Assembly (NCBI GenBank): GCA_003586115.2
Contig: QVOM02000042.1
Coordinates: forward strand, 75,039,838-75,103,837
Length of the DNA stretch: 64,000 bases
Reading direction: 5' to 3'
DNA from: Salvator merianae
Lineage: Eukaryota; Chordata; Lepidosauria; Squamata; Teiidae
Shown here: one piece after another, positions 1 to 11,215 of the stretch
Layout of the letters: each line of letters opens with the position of its first letter
Position numbering within the stretch: the first letter of the stretch is position 1
Translations under genes and position numbers: made by a program
Notes under the pieces: model-generated
Seen by the model: the letters and a program-made list of their open reading frames with translations, nothing else
Databases searched by the model: none
Told to the model about the DNA's origin: nothing

Positions 1-505
1 CTCCAGGACAGATTGGCCAGCGATCCTGGAGGTTTTTCGCCTTCCTCTGGGCATTGAGCATGGATCACATTTATAAAATAATGCTATTTTAAAAGATTTT
101 AAGCAAATAATTATGATGTACATTAAAAAAAGGTAAAATCAGTCTACTGATAAAAATTATGTTTTTCTTTCTTTGGTGCTTTTGTTGTTAAGTGTGACTT
201 CATGGATTGTGTCACAACACTAAATACTACTCACTCAATGTGACTCAACTTCATTTAATGGAATTATCTGACACAAGTGAATATGAATCAGCGGCTGCAG
301 AAGAGCAGAGAGCTTCTTATGGTGCCCAGTTCTAATTCTAAGGCCATGATGAAGAAAATGAATCATGCATAACTAAAATTTCCCATTGCAAATTATTGTG
401 GACCCACAGAATCAGAGACAATGGGAAACAGTAGCTGATTCCTTCTTGACCTAGTGTTCAGTTCTTGTTTTAAAAGAAACCATTAATGGTTTTTTTGAAG
501 TGTAC
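1..505. repeat. dispersed or duplicated repeat, copy 1 (cut by window start)
   Basis: This stretch reappears in the same orientation at about 7951-8470. The opening motif around CCAGGACAGATTGGCC is followed in both copies by matching blocks: TTTTTCTTTCTTTGGTGCTTT, ATGTCACAACACTAAAT-like, a TTCATTTAATGG block and CACAGAATCAGAGACAATGG. The copies have diverged by substitutions and small indels. The first 60 bases also resemble a motif common in sauropsid interspersed repeats, from memory. It could be two insertions of one family or an old local duplication. Confidence 0.6.
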
Positions 506-796
506 CTGGCTGAAGGAAACTGTTAAATTTCCCTGGTAGTCTAATCCTTAATTTGGTCTACTACTCCACTAAAATGTAGTGTCTAGCGCATCCCACTCCT
601 CAGTCATTTCTCTGACTGCCCAGTAAAATGTTTTCCACTGGTACATACTGCTTAGAATATTAATGGACACCACCCAGATCTTTCCCAGTCTGGAATCCAC
701 CCGGTTTAGTTTGTGGTAATGTCGCTGAGCAAACATGACATTCCTGTGCAATGCACAGTTATCTGTGAGACACACTGAAGCTTTTAAGAAGAGGGA

Positions 797-975
797 AATG
801 TGGTAACGGAAGCAACATGGAACAGAGGGTCACCAGTTCGATCCCCACCCTCTCCCTAATGGTATGCAACGACAAATCACTTCTGCTTCTTTGCCAAGAA
901 ACTGCCAAGAGGTGCCCATGGAGGTGCCCATACCATCAAACTGGAATTACTCACAACTCAATGGTACTCAAGAAG
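797..975 (+). repeat. degraded tRNA-derived SINE
   Basis: A B-box-like GGGTCACCAGTTCGATCCCC lies at about 827-846, preceded by a weak A-box region (GTGGTAA). The following part, with CTTCTGC, TTTGCCAAGAAA, a GAGGTGCCC block and a final ACTCACAACTCAATGG, parallels the minus-strand SINE at 47094-47283. The 3' part resembles a BovB 3' end, as in Sauria-type SINEs. It is too degraded to be transcribed as a gene. Confidence 0.55.
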
Positions 976-1899
976 AACTAGAAGTGTGGAAAATGCTACA
1001 TTGCTATTGGGCACTCAAGGATATGGTTTCAAGGGACAACATGAAAGCACTTGCTTAGAAGTCCTGGTGATAAAACATAATGGTTACAAATTTTAATAAA
1101 TAAAGTGTAATGATTACTTGAATTTCAACAATGGTTTGTGGATATGAAAAAGGTGGATGTGGCCATTGTGATCAAAGCTGTGATGTTTCTACTATGACAC
1201 AGTCATTGATTTCCAAGATGTGTGAAGTTCAGTATTTTTGCTTGGATAGGCTAGATGAGAGGGGATCTCATGGGTCCTGGGAAGGATCCTGGGAACGTCA
1301 GTGGGAAGGATCAGCATGAGGGTAAAGTGAAATTGTAACAGTCTGAAAGGCACAAACCATACAGATAACTTCTTAAAATTTGGAAACATTAGATAGCTAT
1401 GTTAGGGGCCCATAAGATAGTCTGAGGATTATTTTGGAAGAGTGAGATATAAATTTAGTCTTATATTAGACACATTTATCTGGTATTTAGGGTTACTTAT
1501 AGGACAAAAATGGTCAAAGCTGAAATGGCACTCTTGCTTGTTATGTCTGGATCAATTTAAGTATGAAGGCTAATTAATTTCAAGTCAATTCAAACAGTTG
1601 AGTTCCCTTTAAAATACTCAGGACATTGGAAACATTTTCAATTGAGCAACTAGAATTACATTAATTCTAGAACACACTTCCATGTTTGACCTCAAACAGT
1701 GCAGCAATTTAGATGAATATGTCACATCATTTACATACCAAAGCCTATCACTTTATCTAGCTTCTCAACTTTATTTTTTAAATCAAACTTTTACTTCTCC
1801 AATGAAAGTAATGACTTTACCTTGGAAATAAATAATATATAAATGTTTTGCTTAAAGCTGCAACTGAAGATGGAGATGGAAGCATGGCTGGGGGGGGGG
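976..1899. other. unannotated AT-rich sequence
   Basis: No gene, splice-flanked exon or recognisable repeat was seen. A run of G lies at about 1890-1899, just before the minisatellite-like block. Confidence 0.5.
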
Positions 1900-1904
1900 C
1901 AGTT

Positions 1905-3440
1905 CCAAGTTTAAGGCCAGAGTTGAAAGTACAGTTGGGGCTGCAGCCAGACAGGGTAGTGTGGCTGGGATACAGCTGGGAAAAGACATGTGACTGGGGC
2001 TGAAGCCAGACTGGAGACTACAGCACGGCTGAAGCCAAAGACAAGACTGGAGGCTGGAACATGACTGAGATCAGGGCCAAGGCTGGAGGCAGTAGCATTG
2101 TAGGAGCCAGGGCTGAGGCTAAGACTAGAACATGGCTGAGGCTGGAGGTGCAAGCACTGCTGTGGCCACAATCAAGGTGGGGGCTGGTGGTAGGAGCATG
2201 CTTGTGGCTGAGCCTGTTGCTGTTGGCACAAAACACCATGCAGAAGAGGAACCAAAGAATCAGTTCAAGAACCATAACAGCAACACTCAAAGGTTTAGGA
2301 TTGAAAGCCACAAGGAGAAACTCATAGGAACTAGCAGGAATAAAACATCAACTGTAACAAGCTGCAATCTTTCAAGAAACTTTGATACTGGAACAACAGC
2401 AAGGTCTTCAACATTCATTCAAAGACAGCTGCTAGATTATGAAATCTACCCAGAAGCGTTTCCATGGGAATGGTCACTAGATAGCAAGCAAAGCCCACTG
2501 GGAGGCTTAGGGTGGCTGCAACATGGCTAGGGACCAACCTAAGGCTGAAGTCGGAAGTTGGTCATGGCTGAAGGTGAAGACAGGAACATAGCTCAAGGCA
2601 GTGGAGGAGACCAGACCCTGTGTGAAGCTGAGGCCAGAGACAGGAGCATGACGAAGGTTGCGATTGAGACCAGACAAGGTAGCACTGGTAGTGCTGCTGA
2701 GGTGGGGACTGGGGCTGGAGCTGAGTGCTGAAGCATTTTTGTTGCTGAGGCCAAACTTGAAGCTGAGGTCAGAGGTAGTGGCATTACTGGGGCCAGGGCT
2801 GTGATCTGTGCTGGAGGCTGGAGCTTAGGCTGGAGGCTGGAGGCTGGAGCACAACTGGTGCCAGCACTGAGGCCAAGTATGAAGCGCAGATGATGCCAGG
2901 GCCAAGGTTGGAGGCTGGGACATGAATGACAGAAGGCAGCACTGAGACTGGAGGCTGAAGCACAATTTTGTACTCACACTGTGGTCAATGCTGAAGGATG
3001 GCAGCTGCTTAAAGTCAAGGCCAGGGCCTGGGCTGAGGCTGGAGACTGAAACACAGTTGGTCTGAAGATGAGATCAGGTCTGAAGCCTGGTGCATAGCTG
3101 AGATGAGGACCAGGTCCAAGACTGGAGGCTGGGCTACAACTGATACTGAAGGTGGGAGCTTGATCTGGATGGGACTGAAAAGGGAGCATGAGGCTGGGTG
3201 TTTGGGGTTTGGGCTGAGGCTGGATGTAGCAGCACAAGGGTGGCTAATGCTAAGACTGAGGCTGGAGGCTGAAGGCTGGAGCATGCTGAGGTAAGGGCAG
3301 TGGCCAGAGGCTGGAACATGACTGGTCACAGAACTCAGGCAAAGGATCGTGACTGAGGCCAGGTCCAGCGTTAGAGTGTGACAGAAGCCAGGGCTCACTC
3401 TGGAGGCTGGAGCACAGGTGAAGCTAAGGTGAATGTGATC
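1905..3440. repeat. degenerate G/A-rich minisatellite-like array
   Basis: About 1.5 kb is built from imperfect reiterations of GAGGCTGGAGGCTGGAGCA, ATGACTGAGGCCAGGGCC and close variants, with no fixed period by eye (units roughly 25-60 bp). About 2222-2515 is free of the motif and may be an insertion or a decayed part. The reading frames across it are low-complexity Ser/Pro/Leu or Ala/Gly products of the array rather than evidence of a gene. Confidence 0.7.
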
Positions 3441-3487
3441 TGCTAAAGCTTCCCAGGAATAAGAACCTTCCATGGCTGAGCCACAAT

Positions 3488-4065
3488 GGCCCTTTTCACA
3501 CTTACCATAGCAGAACATTCTAATTAGCAGGCTTCAGGCCAGTGAAGTTGGAGTCTGTTGAGTGCTATATGCACTTGCCAGCCAGGGAAACGACTGCAAG
3601 CTGATCAGCAGAGGGAGTGGTGTGGATGGGAACCCGCTAGAGAGGAAATGAGGTCACAAATCATAGAGGCACAGATGCGAAGATAGGTCTAGTAATCCGA
3701 ACCATAGAGTACTGCTTCGAAGCTAGAGAGGCTCCTTTCGGAGCTGTCTTTGAAACGGCAGCCAGAGTGCAAAGCTCAAAGGGAAAACTGGGTTGCGAAG
3801 CAGCGGACGCACCTGCACGGCCACGCCAGCCCCTCCCCGCCACCATTTTGAGCCAGGAAGCAGTGCGAAAGCAACTTCCCCGATCTATACTTGATCTCGC
3901 AGGTCGGAATCAAGACTGCAAATTACTTGTCTAGCCTTCCCCAGCTTCAGGTATGTATCAGGCGAGTCTGGGTGAGAATTGGGAGAGGCACGTGCACGCG
4001 GGAGTGTGAATGCTCCATTTTTGCGAGTGGCCAAGAACGGCCTACCACGGAAGTGTGAACAGGCC
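3488..4065 (+). mobile_element. family A MITE, copy 1
   Basis: The ends are inverted: GGCCCTTTTCACACTTACC at the left, and AAGTGTGAACAGGCCC at the right. The direct 3-bp flanks are AAT (3485-3487) and AAT (4067-4069), allowing one base of slack at the right end. The interior matches 27032-27611 read in reverse complement and the right part of 23079-23717, for example blocks with GCAGTGCGAAAGCA and GATCTCGCAGGTCGG. No transposase frame is present, so it is non-autonomous. The GGGCC start and 3-bp duplication suggest a PIF/Harbinger-like origin, which is an inference. Confidence 0.75.
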
Positions 4066-4106
4066 CAATGTCTGCGTATAGGGACAGCTCAATGTGAACA
4101 GACATT

Positions 4107-4619
4107 GGGCCTGTTCGCACTTTCCACGCTAGAATGGGCTAATTAGCCCATTCTAGCGTGGAACAGACCCCATCGTGCAGACACCGTCTGCACGATGGGG
4201 CCTGAAAACAGACCGAAAGCTGGATAATGGCGTTCGCCAGTGCGGTCCCTGGCCCGATCGCGGCGGCATGGGCTTGACTGGGGCCTCATACTGGCCCATT
4301 TGGGCCCGCGCGAAGGGGTAGACTCCATTGCCCATCGTGCATTGCATGATCACATGATCATGCAATGCATGATGGGTGGGCTGATCGCCCAGAAGATGGC
4401 TGCCGCCGTGAACAAGCAGGTGAGTGCAAACGAATCCTCACCTGAAGCTCACTTTGAGCTTCAGGTGAGGATTCGGACAGCTTTTTTCTTGTCCAGGCAC
4501 TAGTGAGGATCGGCAGAGGATGAAGTCCGCTGCCGGTTCTCTACGGCCATCCTCTCATGTGAATGCACTTGTCTAGCAAGCATCCTCGATGCTTGCTAGT
4601 TACAATTGCGAACAGGCCC
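4107..4619 (+). mobile_element. family B hairpin-string MITE, copy 1
   Basis: The ends are GGGCCTGTTCGCACTTTCC and TTGCGAACAGGCCC; the flanks ATT (4104-4106) and ATC (4620-4622) differ at one base. Separate hairpins follow one another. 4124-4161 is a perfect 38-bp palindrome with no loop. 4168-4200 has 15-bp perfect arms and a 3-base loop. 4331-4376 has 22-bp arms with one mismatch. 4431-4475 has 20-bp perfect arms and a 5-base loop. 4498-4543 is imperfect. 4573-4599 has 12-bp perfect arms. The element is homologous to 27751-28469. There is no coding capacity. Confidence 0.8.
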
Positions 4620-5762
4620 ATCCTAGGAGCAAACAGCTAAATGTGGAGAAGAAAAAAGATCCCAGAAGCAGCACAAGATTTGGAAGCAGGAGATAAAAGG
4701 TAGAAGCAATTTACCATTTTAGTGTTCCTGTATTCTTCTAACAAGGTAAGGAGTCTTGAATGTTATAGTCAATGTCCAGGTCAAGGCAAGCTTGGAAAAA
4801 AAGGAGCTCAGAGATCACTTTGTATAAAAACTGTATTGATAAAGAGTTACTGAAGGCTGGAACTCGTGAGACCCTTGTCCTCCATAACTCTTTACAACTG
4901 AAGGCTTGGTTCATAGAGAATGGGATTGTACTGAGGCCACCTTGATGGAGCTCTGAATCTACTCTTAACTCACCAACCTGCTGGCTCATCACACACAGAT
5001 ACTGAGACAGTGGTCTTGGAGTCAGTAACTTGTAATACTGAAGTAGGGAACTAACTGCAGCTGTGAGATCTACAATCAATATGATCCAGGCCTATGCAAA
5101 CTACTTGAGACTCAGTAAACAGATGTTGTTGTCCTGGACTCAGACCCCATGACAGAAGGCTAGAGCAAGGCTTGACCTGGACTGAAAGTTTCATATGGCC
5201 AAGGATCATCAAAAACAAGTATTACTGCCTAGAATGCCTTCCAGTAGTAGGACAGCAGCTTGATGTCCAATGGTCTTTAATATTTTGAGCAGACAACTAG
5301 CTGCAGTTGCAACCTTTAGGACCCACAGATTAGTTACCTGATTTCACCCTTTGTCCCCTAGATGGTAGTCTTGCCTCAGAAAATAGCCTACATCAATCCA
5401 GAACTCAGCCAGCTCCTGATAATGGCATGAACAATTAAAAAGGATTTTTGGGAATACAGGAGGGGCACGTATATGTGATTCCAGTCAAAGATACATGAAC
5501 AATGCAAAGCTTTGTTTCAATCCTTGCAAGTGCCAGCAAATCTCCCTTTAATTGCACTGAAACGCAGTCAACAAATCACCATTTTGGGGTGCACTGAATG
5601 CCACTGGTGCTTCCTTTGTGAATGTGTTAAATTTATAGTTAATATGTTCTCCAAAGAGGAAGAAAGCTGAACAGTAAAATCAAGACATTTTCCTAAAATG
5701 ACATGCAGTGCAAAATGAAAGCAGAAAAGTTCTTAAAGTGAAGCCTTTCCTTGTCACCTTTG
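4620..5762. other. unannotated intergenic sequence
   Basis: No gene or repeat family was recognised. The 113-codon minus-strand frame at 4738-5079 shows no known domain and has no splice context. Confidence 0.5.
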
Positions 5763-6958
5763 GGCCGCAGTCCGACATTGTAAATTTAATCCGTATCAGA
5801 AGAGGACAAGGACTGAATTCGACTTCTGGTCATTCCCACAGTTACAGTTTAACACGGTGTCAATTCATACCTGCTCGTTCCCCCACTGATATTTCCCGTG
5901 CTTGGCACAGAGCAACAGTACCTTTTCTGCCTCCACCCCTTGCCAAATTCCCCTCCCCGTGCAGTCAGTGATTGGCTGCAGTCCCAGCGTTCAAATCTTG
6001 ACATCACCGGGGCGGGAAAGTCAAGCTCCACTCTCCATATGTCCCCGCTGCTGCCTCAGAACATGGATTCACTTGGCAGCATTATTAGTCATTCGCCATT
6101 TGCTCCTTCTCCCCCCTACAGCCTCTGTCTACACAAGCAGAACTTCAAGACTATGTGTACTACACAATTAAGCTTTTTAAAGGGCTGATGGCGATTTCTG
6201 CTCCCCTGCAAGTGCACTTTAAAGTAAATGCGCAATTTAAAAGTAGCATAAAAGCAGGGAGAGGTCCATAACAAAGGGAAAAAGTGGGGAGGGAACGTGG
6301 GGGGGCTCTACTATCTTGACAGTGCTGTTCATCGCCAGCAAATGGACTCTGCCTCATCTTCCCCCGAGACATCTGCAGCGGCATGTGTCCCCGCTGTGTA
6401 GCTGTGTACTGCCGACAGCAAAACTCATCTTGAGCGGCTTCTTTGTTGGGGCAAGAGGACTGCAACCCCAAACAGGCGCAGTTTATTTTTTGCTTTAAAG
6501 AGCAGACAGAAGTGGAGGAAGCCTTTAATTTCTTCCTGGCAGTGTCGAATGGGGGATAAAGAAAGAGAAAGGACCGCAGCTTAGCGAAGTAAAAAGGACG
6601 ACGGTTTCTTTCGCCCTGGCAGTGACGGAAGGGGGGATAATGGAGGCAGTGGAAACCACTGCACTTCCTCCCCACCCACAAAGTCTGTCATTGGACGGCA
6701 CAAAATGGGGATCCCTCCCTCTGCACGCCCCCCAAAAAGTACAATCCCTCCCAAATTGTCTCTTTCCCCGTTCCCACATCGCAAAGTAAAGCATGCTAAC
6801 GATCTGGAACGGCTTGAGACTTCATTAAATCTGAATACAAAGTAGTCCGCATTTCGCCGATATAGTCCAGAAAAACTTCGGAATGGCAAGATCATGTCGG
6901 GACAGCGGGAACTGAAGATGGCCTGTAAACTGATTAAATGCCGTGTCGGAACGCAGCC
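5763..6958. mobile_element. 1.2 kb terminal-inverted-repeat DNA element
   Basis: The left end is GGCCGCAGTCCGACATTG followed by ATTTAATCCGTAT. The reverse complement of the right end is GGCTGCGTTCCGACACGG followed by CATTTAATCAGTT. The direct flanks are TTG (5760-5762) and TTG (6959-6961). The interior is moderately CpG-rich and carries two similar blocks (CCTGGCAGTG...GGGGGATAA) near 6537 and 6617. The longest interior frame (173 codons, minus strand, 6160-6681) resembles no transposase I know. The 3-bp duplication groups it with the other 3-bp-TSD elements here. Confidence 0.7.
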
Positions 6959-7839
6959 TTGGATGGTTAAATTTTCAGTCTGATCAGTGGATATTTCTTC
7001 AATGCCAAAATATTTACTTGATTCTCTAATTGCTTTTACACGGGTTTTGAAAGGATTTTCCAGTTTAAAGGTCAGTATTCATAACATCATAATTTCCAAT
7101 AACATGTAGTTGTAATTGCAATTAAAAATGGATGCAATTTCAGAATCTAAAATGTTCTTCAGCATGCAGAAGGGAGGAAGAAGAATGATAAAATCATACA
7201 TATGGAGCATTGTCAATATATCGGTAAGTTTTCATGAAGCATCCTTGGCATTAAAAAAAAAAGTTTTAATCACTTTTCTCATTTCAGATGACATTTGAAC
7301 ATTTCTGGCAACTAGTCATTTCCAGGAGTCTTTTTTGCAGTTTGAAAATGGAATTTCCAATTTACACTAAGAGAACTATCCTTTCTATCAATTAAAAAAA
7401 GAAAACCCTAGATATGTAATAGTTTTGAACAGGATTAAAGAAAAATTGACAAAAACAACAAAAAGGTGAGTGAGCTTGTAGGAAACCATGTTATTGCGCA
7501 GTTTTAAAAACAAAAGAAATACAAGGGAGGTTGGGGAACCCTCGAACCATCACTTAGCTCAGTCCAGGGGCTTAAATATGCCTTTACTCCCACCCAAATC
7601 AGGAACATTTCTAATTTAATAACTGATTTTTTCAGTGTCTAACCTCTTCCTTGTGCCTGCGTTTCTCTGCAGATTCAAAAGAAGCAAAGGAAAAAAGTCT
7701 GATGAAGTTTGTGGAGGCATAGGAACAAGCAGGTCAAATGACACATGGAGAAGAATTTGGAGAAGCAATGTCCTTCTTGATGGGGTGAAGAACATCAGCT
7801 AAGTCTGAAGGGTTGGTCATTGCAAGCCTGAAAGATCTT
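6959..7839. other. unannotated AT-rich sequence
   Basis: Nothing recognisable was seen apart from short A-runs. Confidence 0.5.
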
Positions 7840-8470
7840 ACAAAGGGGTGTTGGGGGGAGGAAGCCCTCGGGCACTTTGCTCCCTTATGGTCCTTTCTCA
7901 AATGCCCAGGCTAGTGCTGATCACCACTTGTGGGGTCAGGAAGGAATTTTCCTCCAGGACAGATTGGCCGACAATCCTGGAGGTTTTTTGCCTTCCTCTG
8001 GACATTGAGCAGGGACAATTTTTTTTTAAAAAATGTTATTTTAAAGTATTTTAAACAAATCCTTAAGAAGCAGATAAAAAGAAATTAAAACAATATAGTG
8101 AGAGAAATTGTATTTTTCTTTCTTTGGTGCTTTTGTTGAGAAATGTTGTTGAGGCCATATTAGTCTGCATCTTCATTCATTATGTCACAACACTAAATCA
8201 GCTTCATTTAATGGTATTCCCCGATATGAATGGGATATGAATCAGGGAGTGCAAAAGAACTGAGACTTGTTATAGTATCCATTTCAAGTTCTAAGGCAAT
8301 GATGAAAAGAATGAATTATGTAAACTTCTCATTTCAGATTATTTGAAGAAGATGCTAGGCTACGAAATCCTGGATTCACAGAATCAGAGACAATGGAAAA
8401 CAGCTCCTGACTCCTTCTTGACAAATCAGTTCTAGTCTAAGGAGAAAGCATTGTGACTTCTTTGAATGAC
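7840..8470. repeat. dispersed or duplicated repeat, copy 2
   Basis: 7951-8470 is homologous to 1-505 in the same orientation. The part from about 7840 (including GGGGTCAGGAAGGAATTTTC) precedes the point where copy 1 is cut by the window edge. That motif is widespread in sauropsid interspersed repeats, from memory, so the unit is probably a transposable-element remnant. Confidence 0.6.
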
Positions 8471-8767
8471 TGGAAGAATGAATCTGAAATTTTGGAGGTG
8501 GTATAATTCTAAACCATGGTCAGATAGTACACGTAATTATAGGTTGCATCTTTACTGGACCAGTCACAGTGCTGGTTCGGGTTTCCTTGCAGACCTCACT
8601 CAGCTTCAGGCAATCTTGGGAAGTGGTTTGATGGCTCCTTGATCTTATTGGGGGTCAACAGGCTCCAAGAGAAGCTTGACTTGATCCACTCCCTCCCATG
8701 GTCCTAAACCATGGACTACACTTGGCAGTATAATAAAAGTACTTGGTAGTCCTAATCAGGACACAGT

Positions 8768-8947
8768 GGGCCTTTCTGCACTTGGACTTATTTCAGACTG
8801 TATCTCAGAATAGAGACTTGCCATCTGCATGCTAGTGGTGACTATGGTAGGCCCTGGGCAAGACCTTTTATAGTTTCCACTAGCATGTGGATGGCAGGTC
8901 CCTATTCCGGGATATAATCCGCAATATGGCCAAGTGCAGAAAGGGCC
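8768..8947. mobile_element. family C palindromic MITE
   Basis: This 180-bp element has ends GGGCCTTTCTGCACTTGG and CCAAGTGCAGAAAGGGCC. The direct flanks are AGT (8765-8767) and AGT (8948-8950). The whole element is an inverted repeat: CTTGCCATCTGCATGCTAGTGG in the left half pairs with the CCACTAGCATGTGGATGGCAGG block in the right half. It is non-coding. Confidence 0.85.
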
Positions 8948-9559
8948 AGTATTCACAATATTTACTGAACTTGTGGAAGTAAATGATACCAGTCTGAACA
9001 GTAATGCATCTAATAAGAATGCTTAGGATGACAGCTAATTAAGTCCAGCAGCCTGTTCTTATAGTATTTAAAAATAAAGGGCATGAGTTCATTAATGATC
9101 TTCTTAAACACAGAGTACAGCATCAAGTCTGTAAAAGTTTATTACTGTCAGAATTCACAACCACCTTGGGCCCTTTTCCCAGGCCTCAGAAAAGTCAAGA
9201 CACAAGCCAAATAGAAAGCCTCATGTTCTTAGTTTATTTATGATAACAAGATACAAAAGATAGTTGCTAGTAGTCAAACATATAAACCGTTCTGAATGAT
9301 TCTACTTTCCAACACCTCCTTACTTCAGTACTTCCAGTACATATAGCATCCAAGCTCCCAGGCCTTTAGCATTCCAGCTAACCACCAACAAGGGGAAACA
9401 CTGGGTCAATGAGAAATGCAAGCAAGCATGGCTGGGAACTGAGAAGATCCAAAGATGGCTGTGCAGTGGCCAAAGCACTGACAATTTTGTCCAACTGTAC
9501 ACCGGGGTAACCATACTACAGCCCTCCAGAGGTTTCTCAACTGCAGTTCAGCAGTGTCT
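8948..9559. other. unannotated sequence
   Basis: No feature was recognised. The short minus-strand frame at 9320-9514 has no known similarity. Confidence 0.45.
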
Positions 9560-9850
9560 GTATGACCATTATTTGTCACAGCAAATTGTCATTGATAGTT
9601 TGCCCTTCCATGCATCTGTCTATCTCATTTGAAACCACCCAGATTGGTAGCCATCAGTACATCTTCTGTTAATGAATGCCATAATTTAGCTATGTCCTGA
9701 GTGATGAAATGCTTCCTTTGGTTTTTCTATCTGTTCCAAAATTCAGCTTCTTTGATGTCCACTGGTTCTAGTAATATGCAAAGTGGAGAAAATCACCTCC
9801 CTATCTGTTTTCTCTGTGTTCATAAATTTTCGTGCTTCTGTCATGTTCCC
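9560..9850 (+). repeat. CR1-like LINE-derived fragment
   Basis: Blocks such as GAAACCACCCAGATTGGTAG, GCCATAATTTAGCTATG, GTGATGAAATGCTTCCTTTG and CCACTGGTTCTAGTAATATG match, by memory, the later half of a very common sauropsid repeat unit. The opening AAGAACATAAGA section of that unit is seen at 28532 and 34512. It is degraded and non-coding. Confidence 0.6.
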
Positions 9851-10066
9851 ACAAAAGCACTTGAACAGCATGCATAACAATTATGGATACCATCAATTCA
9901 GTGGGGATGGATTGCCAAAAATGAAATCACATGATAACATGCGGTGGGGAATCCTCACTGGACTGTTAGGCAAAATCTAAATATAGGGATCCTCAGATCA
10001 GTTCTATAGCCCTTGCCCTCTGGCACAACTACAGCCTTAAAACTGGCTGAAATTCAGGAGTGTTCT

Positions 10067-10333
10067 CAGCGGCGTAGCTAAAAGTTTTGCCACCCAGGGT
10101 GAAGCGGCGGCAGAGGAGCACGAGCGAGGGCACCCTGCCCTGCAGACTCCTCCCCCCATTGCTGCCATGACAACCAACGGGTGGGTACGGTGCCGCACCG
10201 CGCTCTCCTTTGCGCTCGCACTCACTCTCCGGCACGACGGGCGTGCAGAAAAGGACCTGGCTGCATGGGCCGCCCTGCACAACGTGCCGCCTGGGGCGAC
10301 CCGCCCCCCTGCCCCCCGCTTCCTACGCCACTG
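10067..10333. mobile_element. hAT-type MITE with perfect 8-bp target duplication
   Basis: The ends are CAGCGGCGTAGCTA and CCTACGCCACTG, the typical hAT CAG(N)GGCG form. The 8-bp duplication AGTGTTCT lies at 10059-10066 and again at 10334-10341, with no mismatch. The 267-bp interior is GC-rich, CpG-rich and non-coding. It is related by its ends and by GGGCCGCC...CCCGCCCCCC blocks to the longer element at 62997-63772. Confidence 0.9.
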
Positions 10334-11076
10334 AGTGTTCTTAAAACTAGATGCAAAATTCTCAATAGAAAGGTGTTTGGAACCGTTTAACACCAGTACA
10401 GTCTTTGCTAGTCTTCTGTAGCTAATGCAGTTAAGCAGGCTATATTTTATCAATATTGTAACCCAAAACTCTGGAAGGTAATGGGCCAGCAAATGTACTC
10501 ATAGGCTGGATTAGTACTTGGCAGACAAGTTTTGGTTTTCTAAAATTAACATATTAATAGCATATTGAGCTATTTTAGTACTAAATAGACTGCTATGGTT
10601 TTAGAGAAGTTCATTTATGCATGAGTGTGATACACATTGATGTTAGAGGCGTTCTCGGGGATGATATGTATTCTGGTTTGAAAATATATTTATTTTAAAA
10701 CCACAGTGACTTCGGTTTGACATGTTTTATGATAGACAACATGCCAGAAATTGCTTCAGTCATTAGTTTTGCTATGGTTACCATGTGAAAAAGAGGACAG
10801 GATTTCTGCTCCTTTTGTGGTTGCACAGGAAAGGGAATTTCAAGAGGTATAACTTGTCATGCAGGCAATGCCTACTGAAATGGCCTTTTCTGTGCAGTTC
10901 TTACAGGAGTTGACCTTTTATTCAAATGATAACCCTATGCAAATATATATCTGCTTCTACATCCATTCTTCAACTTCTTATCTTTAATTATATGAAAGAG
11001 AGGGAGAAGCATGAGAAAGCTGATTTCATGCTTCGTAAGCATCTCACTACTTTAGCTGATTAAACATAAGAGCTTT
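10334..11076. other. unannotated AT-rich sequence
   Basis: No gene or repeat was recognised. Confidence 0.5.
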
Positions 11077-11215
11077 AGGCCTTTTCTGAACTGGTCCTTG
11101 TTCCAGATTATATCCTGGAATGGGTTCTGCTGTCTGCATACCAGTGCAATCTATAGCAGGTCCCAGACAGAGCCTGTTGAAATCTGCACCAGCATGCAGA
11201 TGGCAGGTCCCTGCT
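11077..11215. mobile_element. family C MITE, 3'-truncated
   Basis: It starts with AGGCCTTTTCTGAACTGG and contains CTGTCTGCATACCAGTGCA paired with CTGCACCAGCATGCAGATGG, the same plan as 8768-8947. The terminal GTGCAGAAAGGCC is missing. The right boundary is approximate. Confidence 0.55.

Noticed and set aside
2018..3518. Ser/Pro/Leu-rich minus-strand frames (up to 167 codons) suggesting a mucin-like gene
   Set aside because: They are translations of the degenerate minisatellite; the motif drifts without keeping a reading frame.
1..8470. Copies at 1 and 7951 as the two LTRs of an endogenous retrovirus
   Set aside because: The DNA between them is minisatellite and MITEs, with no retroviral coding signal, no primer binding site and no LTR ends.
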